Shown here: positions 21,701-33,700 of the stretch, piece by piece | Layout of the letters: each line of letters starts with the position of its first letter | How positions within the stretch are numbered: position 1 is the stretch's first letter | Source: Cyanophora paradoxa | Lineage: Eukaryota; Glaucocystophyceae; Cyanophorales; Cyanophoraceae | Length of the DNA: 64,000 nucleotides | Assembly: GCA_004431415.1 (NCBI GenBank) | Contig: QPMI01000517.1 | Coordinates: 1-64,000, forward strand | Direction of reading: 5' to 3' | Notes under the pieces: generated by a model | Database searches by the model: none | What the model saw: only the letters and a program-made list of their open reading frames with translations | Told to the model about the DNA's origin: nothing | Program-made: the position numbers and the translations under genes

Positions 21701-23957
21701 GCTGAACCGCTTCTACGAGCCCGAGGCCGGCTCTATCGAGGCGCGTACCCCTTCACCCCCCCCCTCCCCTGCCCTCCCCCTCACCCTTGGGCCTGCCCCT
21801 CGCTGCTCCGCCCCTTTCTCCTTCTCTTGCCCTCCCTCTCCCATCCCCCCCTCCCCCCCACTGTCCTCCATCTCCGTTCCCCCTCTCCCGCCTAGAGCTG
21901 GCCAGACCTTGTCATCTGAGGCTCACGTGGATTTCAGGTGGACGGGCGGGAGATCGGGGGCGTCTCGCGGGACTGGCTCCGCGACCACGTCGCCGTCGTC
22001 GGCCAGGCCCGCCCGCCCCGCCCCGCTTTGGTTCTCATGGTTTAGATCCTAGCTTGCTTTCTAGCCTCCTCCGGCCCCCTCTTGGATCCGCCTCACGGAG
22101 CGGCCGGCCGGGGGGCGTGCGCAGGAGCCGGCGCTCTTCTCGGGGACGATCCGGGAGAACATCGCGTACGGCCGCCGCGGCGCCGCCGCCCCCGACGCCG
22201 CCATCGAGGCCGTGCGCCCGCCTCCCCTTGCCCCGGCCCAGAGCCTCGGACCTTAGGGTCAGTCTAGACTGGATCCGCATTAGCGATCTAAACGCTTCCA
22301 CTCTAGATCCTATGAATTAGATGCTCTCTAGGCTAGGCTCCCCACGCCGCCATCGAGGCCGTGCGCCCGCCTCCCCTCGCCCCGGCCCGGACCCTTGGAC
22401 CTCATTAGCTATAGGTTTTCTCCGGCCTGCTCGACTCTCGGCGAGATCTAGATCCCATGGATTTGATGCTCTCTAGGCTAGACTCGAGGCTCCCGTGGCC
22501 GGCCCTCCCCCTTCCCCGGCCTCACCGGCGGCGCGTGGGCAGGCGGCGCGGGCGGCCTTCTGCCACGACTTCATCGCGGGGCTCCCCGACGGCTACGAGA
22601 CGCGCGTCGGCGAGCGCGGCGTCCAGGTACCCGCCCGCCCCCCCGCCCCCCCGCCCGCCCCGCCCCTTCCGCCCCTTTCGCCCCGCCCAGGAGTCAGTCA
22701 TAGCGTTAAAGCGTTAGTTTGCCATAGAGCTACCCCACTTGTTTGCAGCCTCCTGATCGGCGAGCTCGGCGCGCAGCTCTCGGGGGGGCAGCGGCAGCGG
22801 ATCGCCATCGCGCGGGCCCTCCTCAAGGACCCCTCCGTCCTCGTCCTCGACGAGGCCCGACCCCCCCTTACCCCCCCCCTGCCCCCCTCCTCCCGCTCCA
22901 CCCCCCTCTTCTCTACGTTCTCTGCGCCCCCCTCTCTACCCTCACCCCACCCCTGCTCCCTCTCACTACCACTACCGTCGCCTCTGTACCACCCCTACCC
23001 TTGAACCCCCCTACCATCCCCTACGACCCACCCCACCCCTGCTCCCTCTTACCCCCCCTCCCCCCCCCCCCCCCCGCAGGCGACGTCGGCGCTGGACGCG
23101 GAGTCCGAGGCGGCCGTCCAGGTGCGCTATAAATAGCCAAATAGCCGGCGTGGACGAAAACGTTGCTTCTAAGTTATTAAGCTAGGACAAGCTTGGCCGC
23201 CCTACTAAATTAAACGAAGGCCAAGCTACTATAGCGCTATAAATAGCCGGCGTGAACGAGCATCTTGGCTAGCCTAGTAGGCCGCCTGCCTGGCAAACCA
23301 CAGCGCCCCCGCACCCGCCCCCGCCCCCGCCCCCGCCTCCCCCCTGACCCCCCCATCAGGCGGCGCTGGACCGGCTGATGGCGGGGCGCACGACGATCGT
23401 CATCGCCCACCGCCTCGCCACCGTGCGCCCGCCCCGGCCCGGCCCCGGGGGCGGGGGGCTAGAGGGGCGGCTCGGCGTGGCGGAGGCGAGAGGGGCGGCT
23501 GGGCCGGGGGCCACCGTGCGCGCGCGCCGGGCCCGGAGGCGGGGGGCCAGAGGGGCCGCTGGGAGCCCCAAGGGGCGGCTTGGGGCGGGTGGAGCTAGAG
23601 GGGCGCCGAGCCCGGAGATCAAATCTTCGGCTCGATCCGCCCGTCTTCGAGCCCGGTCCGGGCTGACGAGGGGGGCGCCGGCAGGTCCGCGGCGCCGATG
23701 CCATCGCCGTCCTCCTTCCCGGCCGCAAGGGCTTCGCCGAGGTCCGCCCGCTCTCTGTTTCCCCTGCCCCCAAGTCTAGACTTCGAGGCATCGATATTAC
23801 AAGGGAAAGTTTCGCCTAGACGCCCCTACTTCTATCTAGACTGCGAGGTAACGCTGGGGGCCGGGGCGGGCGGGCGCAGCTCGGGACGCACGAGGAGCTG
23901 CTGGCGCTGCCGGGCGGGGCCTACCGCGCCCTCATCGAGCGCCAGGCCACCATTTGA
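18752..23957 (+). CDS. ABCB10-like mitochondrial half ABC transporter, 20 exons, 740 residues
   Basis: Exons: 18752-19270, 19320-19449, 19537-19619, 19865-19912, 20164-20259, 20533-20585, 20639-20709, 20766-20782, 20852-20998, 21074-21466, 21527-21577, 21684-21740, 21938-22006, 22125-22211, 22543-22626, 22777-22854, 23080-23121, 23360-23422, 23685-23741, 23880-23957. Every junction keeps phase. The N-terminus is rich in Arg, Ala and Ser and lacks acidic residues, fitting an organelle-targeting peptide. A membrane domain follows ([39 protein letters not shown]). The nucleotide-binding domain is complete: FRYPSRP A-loop, Walker A GPSGAGKS, Q-loop VVGQEP, signature LSGGQRQR, Walker B VLVLDEATSALD and H-loop IAHRL. 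Length equals the ABCB10 family norm (about 740). It would work as a homodimer in the inner mitochondrial membrane; the substrate is not deducible. A Ser/Pro-rich insert precedes the NBD. Six introns begin with GC. Confidence 0.92.
20766..20782 (+). other. 17-nt microexon of the ABC transporter
   Basis: The exon GTGAGGTCGTGTCCAAC sits between introns of 56 and 69 nt. It supplies EVVSN, needed to join ANALAG to IRTVRTF, and it restores phase (1 in, 0 out). The flanking intron contains stops, so read-through is not possible. Confidence 0.75.
20999..21073 (+). repeat. Intron made almost entirely of (GATCY) pentamer repeats
   Basis: After a GTGCGCTCA donor the 75-nt intron is a run of GATCT/GATCC pentamers spaced by G, ending GAGCAG. 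The pattern is shared in sense orientation with introns of the neighbouring divergent gene. Confidence 0.9.
22190..22482 (+). repeat. Tandem duplication carrying an exon end and its splice donor
   Basis: The end of exon 14 with its donor (GCCATCGAGGCC followed by GTGCGCCCGCCTCCCC) recurs 149 bp downstream, ending at 22360 inside the following intron. A second shared block, GATGCTCTCTAGGCTAG, occurs near 22320 and 22460. Two imperfect copies of about 145 bp explain this. Confidence 0.8.
22855..23079 (+). repeat. C-rich low-complexity intron
   Basis: The intron between the two halves of Walker B/D-loop is nearly all C and T with ACCCC/CCCCTCC runs. Similar C-rich introns lie at 19620-19864, 20260-20532, 20586-20638, 21578-21683 and 21741-21937. 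It starts with a GC donor. Confidence 0.85.
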
Positions 23958-24779
23958 CTCTTCGAACCCTGAGCTCGCGCATGCGATTACGCCCCCGGGC
24001 CGCGGCCGCGTCTGCCTTGGAGCCATATGTACGCATCTACGAATCAGTATTCGCCCCTCTGCTCCGCCCCAGCGGCGGGATCGCCCTATATAGCTATCTG
24101 TCGATCAGGATCGCGGCTGCTTCGGATTCGCGTCTCGGTCGGCTCGTTCGGGGCCCCCGCCCTGAAGGCCCCCCGCCCTGAAGGCCCCCCGCCCTGAAGG
24201 GGGGGGGGCCAACGGAAGCGAATCGGGGGAGCTACCGGGAATATTAATGTGCTCAGTGCTTGCGATCGCAAGTAGGGCGATGATCATGTGCTTCTTTGCA
24301 AAAGTTCTGCGTAGGATCGAATCCGAATTCGAACACCGATCTCACGAGAAATTAAAGATGCTCAGTCCGACGGTCGATCACAAGATTTAGAAATTAAAGC
24401 TACTCGGTGCATGCAAGGTCTAATTTAGGGTTCCTCAGCTACAAAACTGATCAGGGCATGCAAGCGCATGACTGGACATAAACACGTTTTGCGACCTACT
24501 AGGCTATGCCTATAACTTGTAAAATTCAAGCCTCGAGCTCGAAATAAGGCCCTAGCTATTAAAGATAGGATCAAAATTGCACGCCTATAATTATCCTAAC
24601 TTGCAATGATCATGCCACGATCGCGATGATGAAAGTTTAAGCCTTTTTCGCAGAACCTGAAAGATATGCCGGCTACGTACTGTAGTAAATGCGTATATAT
24701 GGATCCATCAATATTGCGCTCGCAGTTTAAACCAATTTGACGGATCGACGCGCGCGCGCATGATGATGCGCTATTGCGA
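23958..24779. other. Convergent intergenic spacer with short tandem repeat
   Basis: This lies between the stop codons of two tail-to-tail genes and must hold both 3' UTRs. I see no gene. GCCCCCCGCCCTGAAG is repeated three times at 24152-24200 and followed by a G run. The segment 24280-24760 is clearly more AT-rich than its surroundings. Confidence 0.6.
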
Positions 24780-27700
24780 TCACAGGGTGACCGTGATGGC
24801 GGAAGGCGAGTTCCCTCGATCGCGAGCGCCGCGACGGGCGCCGGCCGGTGCAGCCGGCGCCGGCGCTGCCGTCGGGCTTGGGACCGCGAGCGAGGCGGGC
24901 GCCGGCGCCGCAATCGCTTGCGAGTGGGCCGTCGACATGTCGGCGCCCTTCCGCTGCATCGCGGAGAGCTTCGCCGCCTCCTGCAGCTTCTTCTCCTCGT
25001 CCTGGCGCACGTACGCGCGCGTCATCAGCAAAGCCGCTCGCGATCGGACATATTTATATATCGTAGTACGCTCCTAGATCTGGAGGGCGACGGTGCCGGC
25101 GCCGGCTGGGCGCTATTGAGCCGGCGCCGGCTGGGGAGAACTATCGATCTGGAGAACTATTGCGCCGGCGCCGGCTGGGCTCACCCCGGGAGCGAAGAGG
25201 ATGTGTGCGAGCTTCGGCTGCAGCTGCAGGCCGACGTCGGCTCGGGCCCGTCTTGCGGCCCCGTCGCCCAAAGCCGCCCCGCCGCCCTCGGGCCAGTGAG
25301 TTCGGCCGTGGCCACGGGTTTTGAGGATGGCGCGGCGGTAGAGCGCGCGGCAGACGAGCTTCACCTGAGCGCGCGAGAGGGAAAATTCATTCGGCGGCCG
25401 GATCCGAAGAATCGCACCCTATAGCTAGCAACAATCGCATCGATCGCGCAGCGCACCCTTGTGCCGAACATCTTGAACATTGCTCGCTCTGCTCGCAGCT
25501 GGTTGCTAACGATCAGCGCTATGGCGAGAATCTGTCGGCAGCAGTTACAATTCATCAGCCAATGCCAGTCCCAGAGCTCGAGTACAAGCTATTAAGGGGC
25601 GTGCGATCCGGACCTGTATGATGGACGCCGCCAGGGCGATCTGCTCCACATTCGACGCCTTCGGGTGGAGCCCCGCCTGCGCGCGCGGCGTTAGATCTGC
25701 ATGTGCATGCAGTTCGTGTGCTCGAATGTGCTCGAATGTGGGAACTCCAGCCTTCGCACCACGAAGAGCAGGGAAAGGACGGTGATCTGCGCCCCCAGCC
25801 GTCAACGACGACGACTCAGCTGCGACAGCACAGGACGGAGGACGGCAGAAAAAGGACGCTCTATTTTATATTACATGTTATATATCTGAAAAAGGACGCT
25901 CTATTTTATATTACATGTTATATATCTGAAAACGGACGCTCTATTTTATATTATGCGACAGCAAAGAACGGAGGACCTGCATCGAGTCGATGACGACGTA
26001 CACGTAGTTCTCAATGTGCTCGCTGATGTAAGACGTAAGATTTTAAGAGCCATGGCCAACGTTAATGAGTGAGATTGAGAGGCTATAGCTAGAACGTACC
26101 GGAAGGGCCGGGCCGCCAGGATGTACAACAAGTCGAAGCCCACAATGCCGATGAGCAGGCCCATCTGCAGCAAGAAATCACAGGTCGAATTCTTTTAAAC
26201 AAGCGGGGGGCTTGGAATCTTCAGCATATTGTATATGTATCTGAAAAGGACCTGGAGGGAGATGTAGAAGCTTTTTATATAAGCCTCCTGGAGCCTTTAT
26301 ATAAACCTTTTATATAAGCTTTTTATAGACCTTGGAAGCCTCCGCATATATATGCCTCCGCATTTATATATATTTCATCTAAAATTCAAAGGACCTGGAG
26401 GGAGATGTAGAAGGCGGAGGGATTGCCGGCCCGGTCGGGGTTCCGATCGTTGACAAGGCCTGAGTGCGCGCGCGCGACAATCACGAGTCATGCACAGCGC
26501 ATTTGGTTTTTGCGCCAAGAGCCGCACGAACCGACAACGAGACCCGCCGCGAGCTTGCGGAAAATGTCCCATATCTCGTGTCCAGTCAGCGAGATGCATG
26601 CGTGAGAGCGAACCAGGGCGGAGTGCTTAAGCGCATAAGCGGGATGCGGGATGCGGGATGAGGGGGGGGGGGGGGGGGGGGGAGGGGGGGGTGAAGAACG
26701 CACCCCGAACCACTGTCCGAAGTTGTCCCCGCGGAAGGACTCGAAAAAGGCGTCGAAAGTCCATCTGAAATTGCGGGCTGCGCATCGGCGAAGTGGGACC
26801 AAATTAGAGCTTTGCTTATAATTACGGCTCTCGCCGACAGCGGCTTTCACGCGCACAGGACCACAGGGTGCGGGGCCCGTCATTCCTCTCTGGATTCACA
26901 ATCCACACGCCTCGCTCCCAGTTCATCCTGTCAACATCGATGGATTCATCAGATGAATTATGAATTCGAATCTCTTCATCCGATGGAAACGGAATCCGCT
27001 GCAGCTATATATAATTTGAAGCGCTTCGCGCACCACCGCCAGATGAGAGCCAGGCGGCGACGGTGGACCGAATTTCGGAAATTTTCGCGGAGCTGGCGGC
27101 AACCCTTCTTGGTGGCGGCCCAGCGAGAGCGGACCCAGCGCTTCGTCCGGCTGTACTCGTCCATAGGCTTTTCCGCGGAGAGCTGCAGCGTCGCCGCGGG
27201 GTGATGGCTGTGCGCGTGGTGCGGCTGGTGCTTGTGCTTGTGCGCGAGCAAGTGGGCGTCGGCCGCCTTGTGGTGGGGTAGTTCCACGCGCCCATCCGCG
27301 GCGCGCTCGGCCTCGTGCTGCCTAATATGCAGCTCGTCCTGTCTGCGAGGGGCGAGGATCATGGCTTGAACCGGAGCTGCTGCATCTGCTGGACGACGCG
27401 CGCGAACCGGTGCTTGATCTCGTAGATCTCGTCGCCGAACGCCTCTTGCTCCTTCGCGTCGGCGCTGCTGGTCATCGCCCACAGGTGCCGCCAGTCCGGA
27501 CAGGGCAGCTCCACCCTGCGCAGAGCCCATATCGGAAAGAAATGAGGGCGCAAGTTAAACAAGCAAAAGTGTCGCAACCATAGGATGTGCTTCCGCCGAA
27601 CGCGATAGATGACCATGAGGACCGCGAAGACGAAGAAGGTGCCGGCAATGCAGGCCTAGCGTGTGGAGAATTCACGGATTCAGGAAGCGTGTGGAGAATT

Positions 27701-30700
27701 CACGGATTCGGCACGCGACCAGGGGCGCACCAGGAGGATGGATCCCACTGTGCTCCAAAACGTGTCGTTCAGGCGGGCCTGCATGTGTGCAGCAGGGCAG
27801 GTTCGGAACTCGAGGCGAGCTGAAGGATCGGGCATTGCGGAATTCGAAGCGAAAAGCTTAAGTGCCGCACCGTCGCGGCCGCCGCCAGAACGAAGCCTTC
27901 GTACGCCACGATGACGACCGCAACCTGCGCAGATTGAACCCGTCACCAAATTATTTTAAAGACGACACAATTGCAAGCTTATAATTATCATGACTTCGAG
28001 TTCGCTCGCCTGCGGCTTGGGGAACCAGAACAGCTTCGGCGACTCCTTGATTCTGAAGACGGTCCGCGTGAGGAAGCCGACGAGGATCTGGATGACCGTC
28101 ACGCCGACGAGCCCGACGGCCGACCAGAACATGCTCTCCTGCAGGTAAGGCGTCGCAATCTCGCCGCCCGACTCCCGCACGAAGGCGCTGAGCCCGAGGA
28201 GCCGGCGGCCGCTGCGGGCACCGGCGCCGGTCGAGCTGGAGTTGCCGGATCCGGAGCGCCAGGGGGAGCCTAAGTAGAGCATCGTCCACTGCGTGGACGA
28301 GGCGGTGGAATTGTAGGTGCCGGGCAGCTGCATGGAGAGGAAGCTCGTGGCGCTGATGAACTGCGCCGGACGTCTACGTCGGGCGAGGTCGAGAGGTCGA
28401 CGTACGCGTTGCACGCGTCAGCGCACCTGAGCCTGGGAGACGATGCCGCCGATCCCTCCGCCCGTGCCCGCAGAGGCGCCCAAGCCGCCGCCCATCGACG
28501 CGCCCACCGAGCTGCCGACGGCGCCGGCCACGCTGGCGCCCACCGCCGCCGCGACCGCCACCGTGATGGCCTGCCCGATGGTCTTGCCCACGTCCGTCTC
28601 CTCCGCGTCGGCCCCCGGAGGCGCCTTGCCTGCAGACAAAGGCCGACACGATCAGGGCGAGAGCAACGCGCTCGGGGCAGCCAAAGCGGGCGCACCCTCG
28701 CAGACGGCTTTTGCCAGATCGATGGCGGCTCGCTGCAGCTCTTCAGGCAGCTCCACAGAGACGGGCATCAAGTTGGTCGTGTTCGGCTGCGGGCGAGCGG
28801 AAAGTGAGCCGCGGCCGGTCGCACGGCTCCTGATAAAAGTAAACTCGCCTGGGTGACGATGCTGCGGAAGAGGTCGAGCCCAGACTCGAACGCGTACGAG
28901 TCGGTGTACATCGGGACGGCGTACAGGTTGCTGCGCTGCCGCACGGGCGCGGAGGCGTTAAGTGCCTCGGAAGCGTCCATCGGCTGGTCGAAGGTCATCA
29001 GCACGACGCTGCGGACGATGCCCTTGCGTGCCAGGGCCGAGGCGGCCTCTCGGGCTGCGTCGATGCCGCGCGCCAGCAGCCGCGGAGTGGACGGGTTCAC
29101 TTTGCTGTCGATCTTGTTGCCGACGAGGGCGTCGTGGGCGGTCTTGACCTCCGCCCTCTCGACGGCGATGCTCGCGTTGCCGGCGGGCGGCAGGCTGTAC
29201 CGCACGATCGACACGAAGGAGTCGGGCCCCTGGATCCAGAAAGGCCGCAGGAACTTCAGCACGAAGTCGTTTGCGATTGCTTGCGAGGGGATGGACGTGG
29301 CTGCGTCCATCATGATGACGAGGTCCTGCGAAAAGCGTAAACGTACACATAAGCCCTCTCGACAATTTTAAATAATGTTAATACTGTAGATGCCGCCCCC
29401 CCGTACCTTGCCAACGTTGCAGGTGTACTGCGCATGCGCAGAACCCAGCATTAACATTGAGACAATCGAACAGCTGCAGCTCCGACGCGCGCGCATCGCC
29501 GCACCTCGTCCACGACGTGGAGGGTGAGAATCTCCGAGTCGCTGTTCTGGAACTCGTCGTCGAGCGCTGCGCACGCGGTTCCGTCGTTGACAATGAGCTT
29601 ACGCTTAAGCATGCTTAGGTTGCTTAAGGCGTACCGACGGCTTGCACGCGGTAGGTCCCAACCTTCAGCCTCAGGGAGAGACTTTCGCCCGTCGCCTCTT
29701 GCTGTTGCCCTTCAACATACCTGCCAGTGCGATCGAGGCCAGTACTAGTGTGCATGCGGAAGAAGGCGGCGGAGGTCACGAACGAACCACTCCCAAGCGG
29801 CAAGGACGCCGGGGGCAGCATCCTCGGATGTCGCGACGATCTCCGTAGCGCCGACCTAAGAAGTGTCATTGAACGTAAATCCATCAACGAGATCGCAGCT
29901 GGCGTAAAAGGTGGATCAGCGCACCTTCGTCTTGGGATCAACGACGATGTAGGAATAGCGCGACGCGGGGAAGATGGCGAGCTTCGGGGTCGAGGGCGGC
30001 ATGTTCACTGCCCGCATTCGAGGCCGGCCATGGTTAAGATCAATACTTAATGCATTTCTGTAAACCGTCACGGCGTGGCGCACGTGTGGAGGGCGTGGTG
30101 CGAACGAAGAGCCTCGTGACGGCAAAGCTCGCGCTCGCGAGCAGCCCGCGCTGCGCGGTCGCGACGTCGACGGTCAACGCGCCGTTCGGGAAGTCGGAGG
30201 GCGCCATCCTCGACAGCTCCTCCGCGATCTCGGATCCTGTGCGACCGACGACGGCGGGCACTTGCACGGACACTGCGGCGCTGCCGCCCTCGGGGCACGT
30301 CGCCGCGCGCATTTGGCCGAATGCGGAGGCGGGTGTGGGGCGCTTGAGGAACTTGCTGATGGCAGAGGCGAGCGGCGGAAGGGCGGCCGTCTCATTGAGG
30401 CGCGCCGAGAAGACTTCAGGACTCTCGTCGAGGCAGATGGTTGCAGTGACAACTGCTCGTGCGAAAAGCGGGCGTAATAATCAGATTTAATAGCTCGTGC
30501 GGTACGTGCACGTCAGAATCATGGCTGGTCGCGCACTCTTTCGGTTTCCGACTCTGACAAGGAGGCTTGCACGGGATTCCTGGTTAAGCCGGTCCTTCAC
30601 GACAAGCTCAAACCTGCGGCCGCGGCGTGCACACATATGGCATGGTCTGCATAATTACACAATTGCAATTAGACTTTGTCGCGCACCTTGTCAACCCGAC

Positions 30701-33700
30701 ACGCATTCTCGCGGCGTTCGTCTTCAACGACGTTGGCGACGCGATCTTGGCGCGTCGTTTGGGGTCTGGCGACTCGAGCTCGAGCCACGCGAAGGACGAC
30801 ACGGGCGAGCCGTCGCAGGCCACGCTGCCCTCCGCGCTGAGAACGAGCGACGGGCGACCAGACTCTACAACATGCACAATCAACTTCTCGTCGACGGCAT
30901 TCGCTGAGCCTGTTTTTGAGAGCCGTCATAAGTATCACAGTCAAGTTCGAATTCGAAGTGAATTTCAAAGAGGATTACCGGTGGTGTTAGAGGGGGATTC
31001 CTCCGCAAGCTCGGCCCCTTCAACGAACGCAGCTGCTTTGGGCGGTTTCCCGAGGCACGGATCGGGTTGTGGCGGCGCTGCACAATCCCAGCCATGATCA
31101 GAAAAAGATTAAAGCTGCAGAAGGCGCTGAATTATTCATCGCAGCAGCGCGCACGCGGGAGAATGGAGAAGACATTGCTTGATCCATTGACGTCGCGCAC
31201 GAATACATCAATGCGATATTCGCCTGCAACAGAAGGCATCAGACTGCACGTTATACTTAGCACCGCCATTCGCAAACAGCGGACCGGCGGCCCCGTTAAC
31301 GGTCCAGTCAACAATCTGCTCTTGGTTGCCAGCGGACAGCTCCTGGACAGTTGAAACTGGTTGTTTTGTTCTCGGATCCAAAAAGACGACGCTAATATCT
31401 GCTGTTGCTGTCCGCGAAAGAGCGACGGAGGTCCATCGGATTCTGATTAAATGAGTGCAGACTCAGCTCAGAGGCGAGTCAAAAATAAGAATAAGAAATG
31501 CAAGAGCCCGCACGTGTACTTTTGGCCTGGAAGCAGAGAGGGGACGGCTGCCAACGAGATCGACGTAGCGGCAGAGGCGGCGATCGAGAAAGCCCTCCCG
31601 CGGCTGCTGAGCCGCCAGTTCCCCACGCCGACCTGCAGGACGTGCAAAGTTAAACGTCGGAGCCAATACCAGCGTACGAGGTCTGCTGTCGACTGCGAAC
31701 CTCGGCGGAGTACTCGCCGGACTTGATATCGCTGGTAATTAGATAGGAGTAGATGCCAGTGTTCGCAGCGTCTTCGGCGATATCCTGCGTTCCATGTTAA
31801 GCTTCGGTCTCCGCTGTACAAAATCAAAGCTAGCCCCATGCATACGACAGCGCACCACGATGTAACCGTCGCTTCGCACCAGCCGAAGCGAGATTGTACG
31901 CGACTCCAGGTTGCCAGAGTCCCACCGCAGCGGGATCGTCTGACCAGAGGTGTACGACGTGCGGCCGTCGGGCTGGCGCAAGAACAGAAATGCCGGTGGA
32001 GTCTCCAAGACGAAGTTCGAGCTGGCGGCGCTAATTGTTTTGCCGGCGAGGCTCGTGCTGAGCTCGAAAAAGAACAGGCCAGCTCCCATGCGCGGCGACG
32101 GCACAAACGAGAAGGAACCGGTGTTCGGTCGCACGGCAATCGGAACGAGCGTGCCCGTCGCGACGTTGACGATGGCGATCTGCACGATGGCCGAGGCCTC
32201 AATGCCGGTGCTTGCCCACTGAAGGGCGAACGGAGTCCCGACAACCAGGCGGGACACCGTCTGCGCAGTTTCAACGTCAGCAAACTGAGCCCGCAAGGCG
32301 AAACTCTCCATCTGGGTGGTTGCCGTGGTCAAGGGCACTAGTTAATATTACGCACATTTGATGACGGAGATCTGAACAGGAAGCCGGCTGCGATGGCCAC
32401 GGGCCGGATTCCAGTCAGAATCGCAGACGAAGAAAAACCAAAGAAAGCCTCCGAGGCTCGCGATCGCACGTTCGCACGATTCCCCGATGCAGAAGGGACT
32501 CGACAACCCACTGGCGACGTCTGCCGGAACCTCCGCCTGCGCGCAGCGCGTCGGCCAAAGATGCCTTGCATCTATACATCAAAAAGGGCATTTGATTTAA
32601 GCGAAGCGGACCCGCAGTATGTATGTCCCGGGCTCAAGGGACGAGCTGATGTTCCACACGAAGTCTCCAGCTACGGCCGACAGGTGGCGCCGCAGCGTGA
32701 CGGGGGCGAGCGACAGCGCCGGTGCGATGGTCTGCAGCCAAAATAAATATTTCTTGTATCCCAGAAGGGTGTAGAGAAGCGCGCACCCTCAGCGGGGTCA
32801 TATCGGGATAGGTGAGCAGCGAAACGGTGGCAAATGAAGCGACCGATCGGGGGTCTGTGGTCTGAACAGAAACCGAGCGGAGCTCTCCGATGAGCCAGTT
32901 CTCGCTTGCCTTTGGACCCAGCACCGACACCGTGTACGCTGCACGGCAAACCTTAGAGCAGTTCAAAAGCTGTGATGTCCGGAATTCGAACGAGCGCACG
33001 TCTGAGGGCTACGGTGGCGCTGGCGGCGGTGAGCGTCTTGTTGGACGCGGACACGGACACGCGGATGGAGTAGACGCCGGCCGGAATGCCCTCCGTCCGA
33101 AGCGTCGCGGATCCAATCGAAGTGGTCGACTGCAGAGTGGCAGCCTGGCGGAAGTATACGTGCACGTCAAACGAAGCCAAAATGCGGTTTGCCAAAGGTA
33201 GGCTGCGCGCACAGTAAACTCTGCGGCGGAGCCGGACGTGTCGACGAAGCTGAGGACGACGCGCTGCTGCAGGGCCATGTTCCGCGTCGTCCACTCGACG
33301 TAGACCTCCTCGCCAAGGAGCTTCTCGGCCTCCGTCGTCGGCGCGAGCACCAGCACCTCCTCCACCACCGCCTCGAGCGCGCTCACGGCTGCTCGCGATC
33401 GCGCGCCGGCGCCGGCGTCAGCCATCGCGCGCACGGGCAAAGTGCACGTGCACGCACGTTCTATGACCGTGAAGGCTTCGCTGACAAGCGAGAGGGGCAC
33501 GGGCACCGTCGGCCCGGACAGGACGACCTGGATCCTGTAGGAGCCGGCACCGAAGGTGGAGGGGATGTCCAGGCGGCACGAGCCGGCGTTGGCGCCGCTA
33601 AAGACCGACTGCGCAGCGATCACAGAGGGCGTCAGAATATATATTTATATTACTGCTAAGCCGCTGCCTTTAAGAACTCACCACAGTGCGGCTGCGATCG

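Larger units (their letters stand above)
24780..28700 (-). other. Multi-pass TRP-like membrane region and cytoplasmic tail
   Basis: A Gly/Ala-rich segment ([20 protein letters not shown]) is followed by [19 protein letters not shown], then hydrophobic segments. These are [73 protein letters not shown] and [15 protein letters not shown]. Basic, His-rich and coiled cytoplasmic parts lie between and after ([17 protein letters not shown] near the end). The layout resembles fungal/algal TRP-like (PF06011-type) membrane regions; this is by resemblance only. Confidence 0.5.

Noticed and set aside
26660-26695. Poly-G run as a likely assembly error
   Set aside because: Similar runs occur repeatedly in introns with consistent strand bias, so they look genuine, though their exact length is uncertain.
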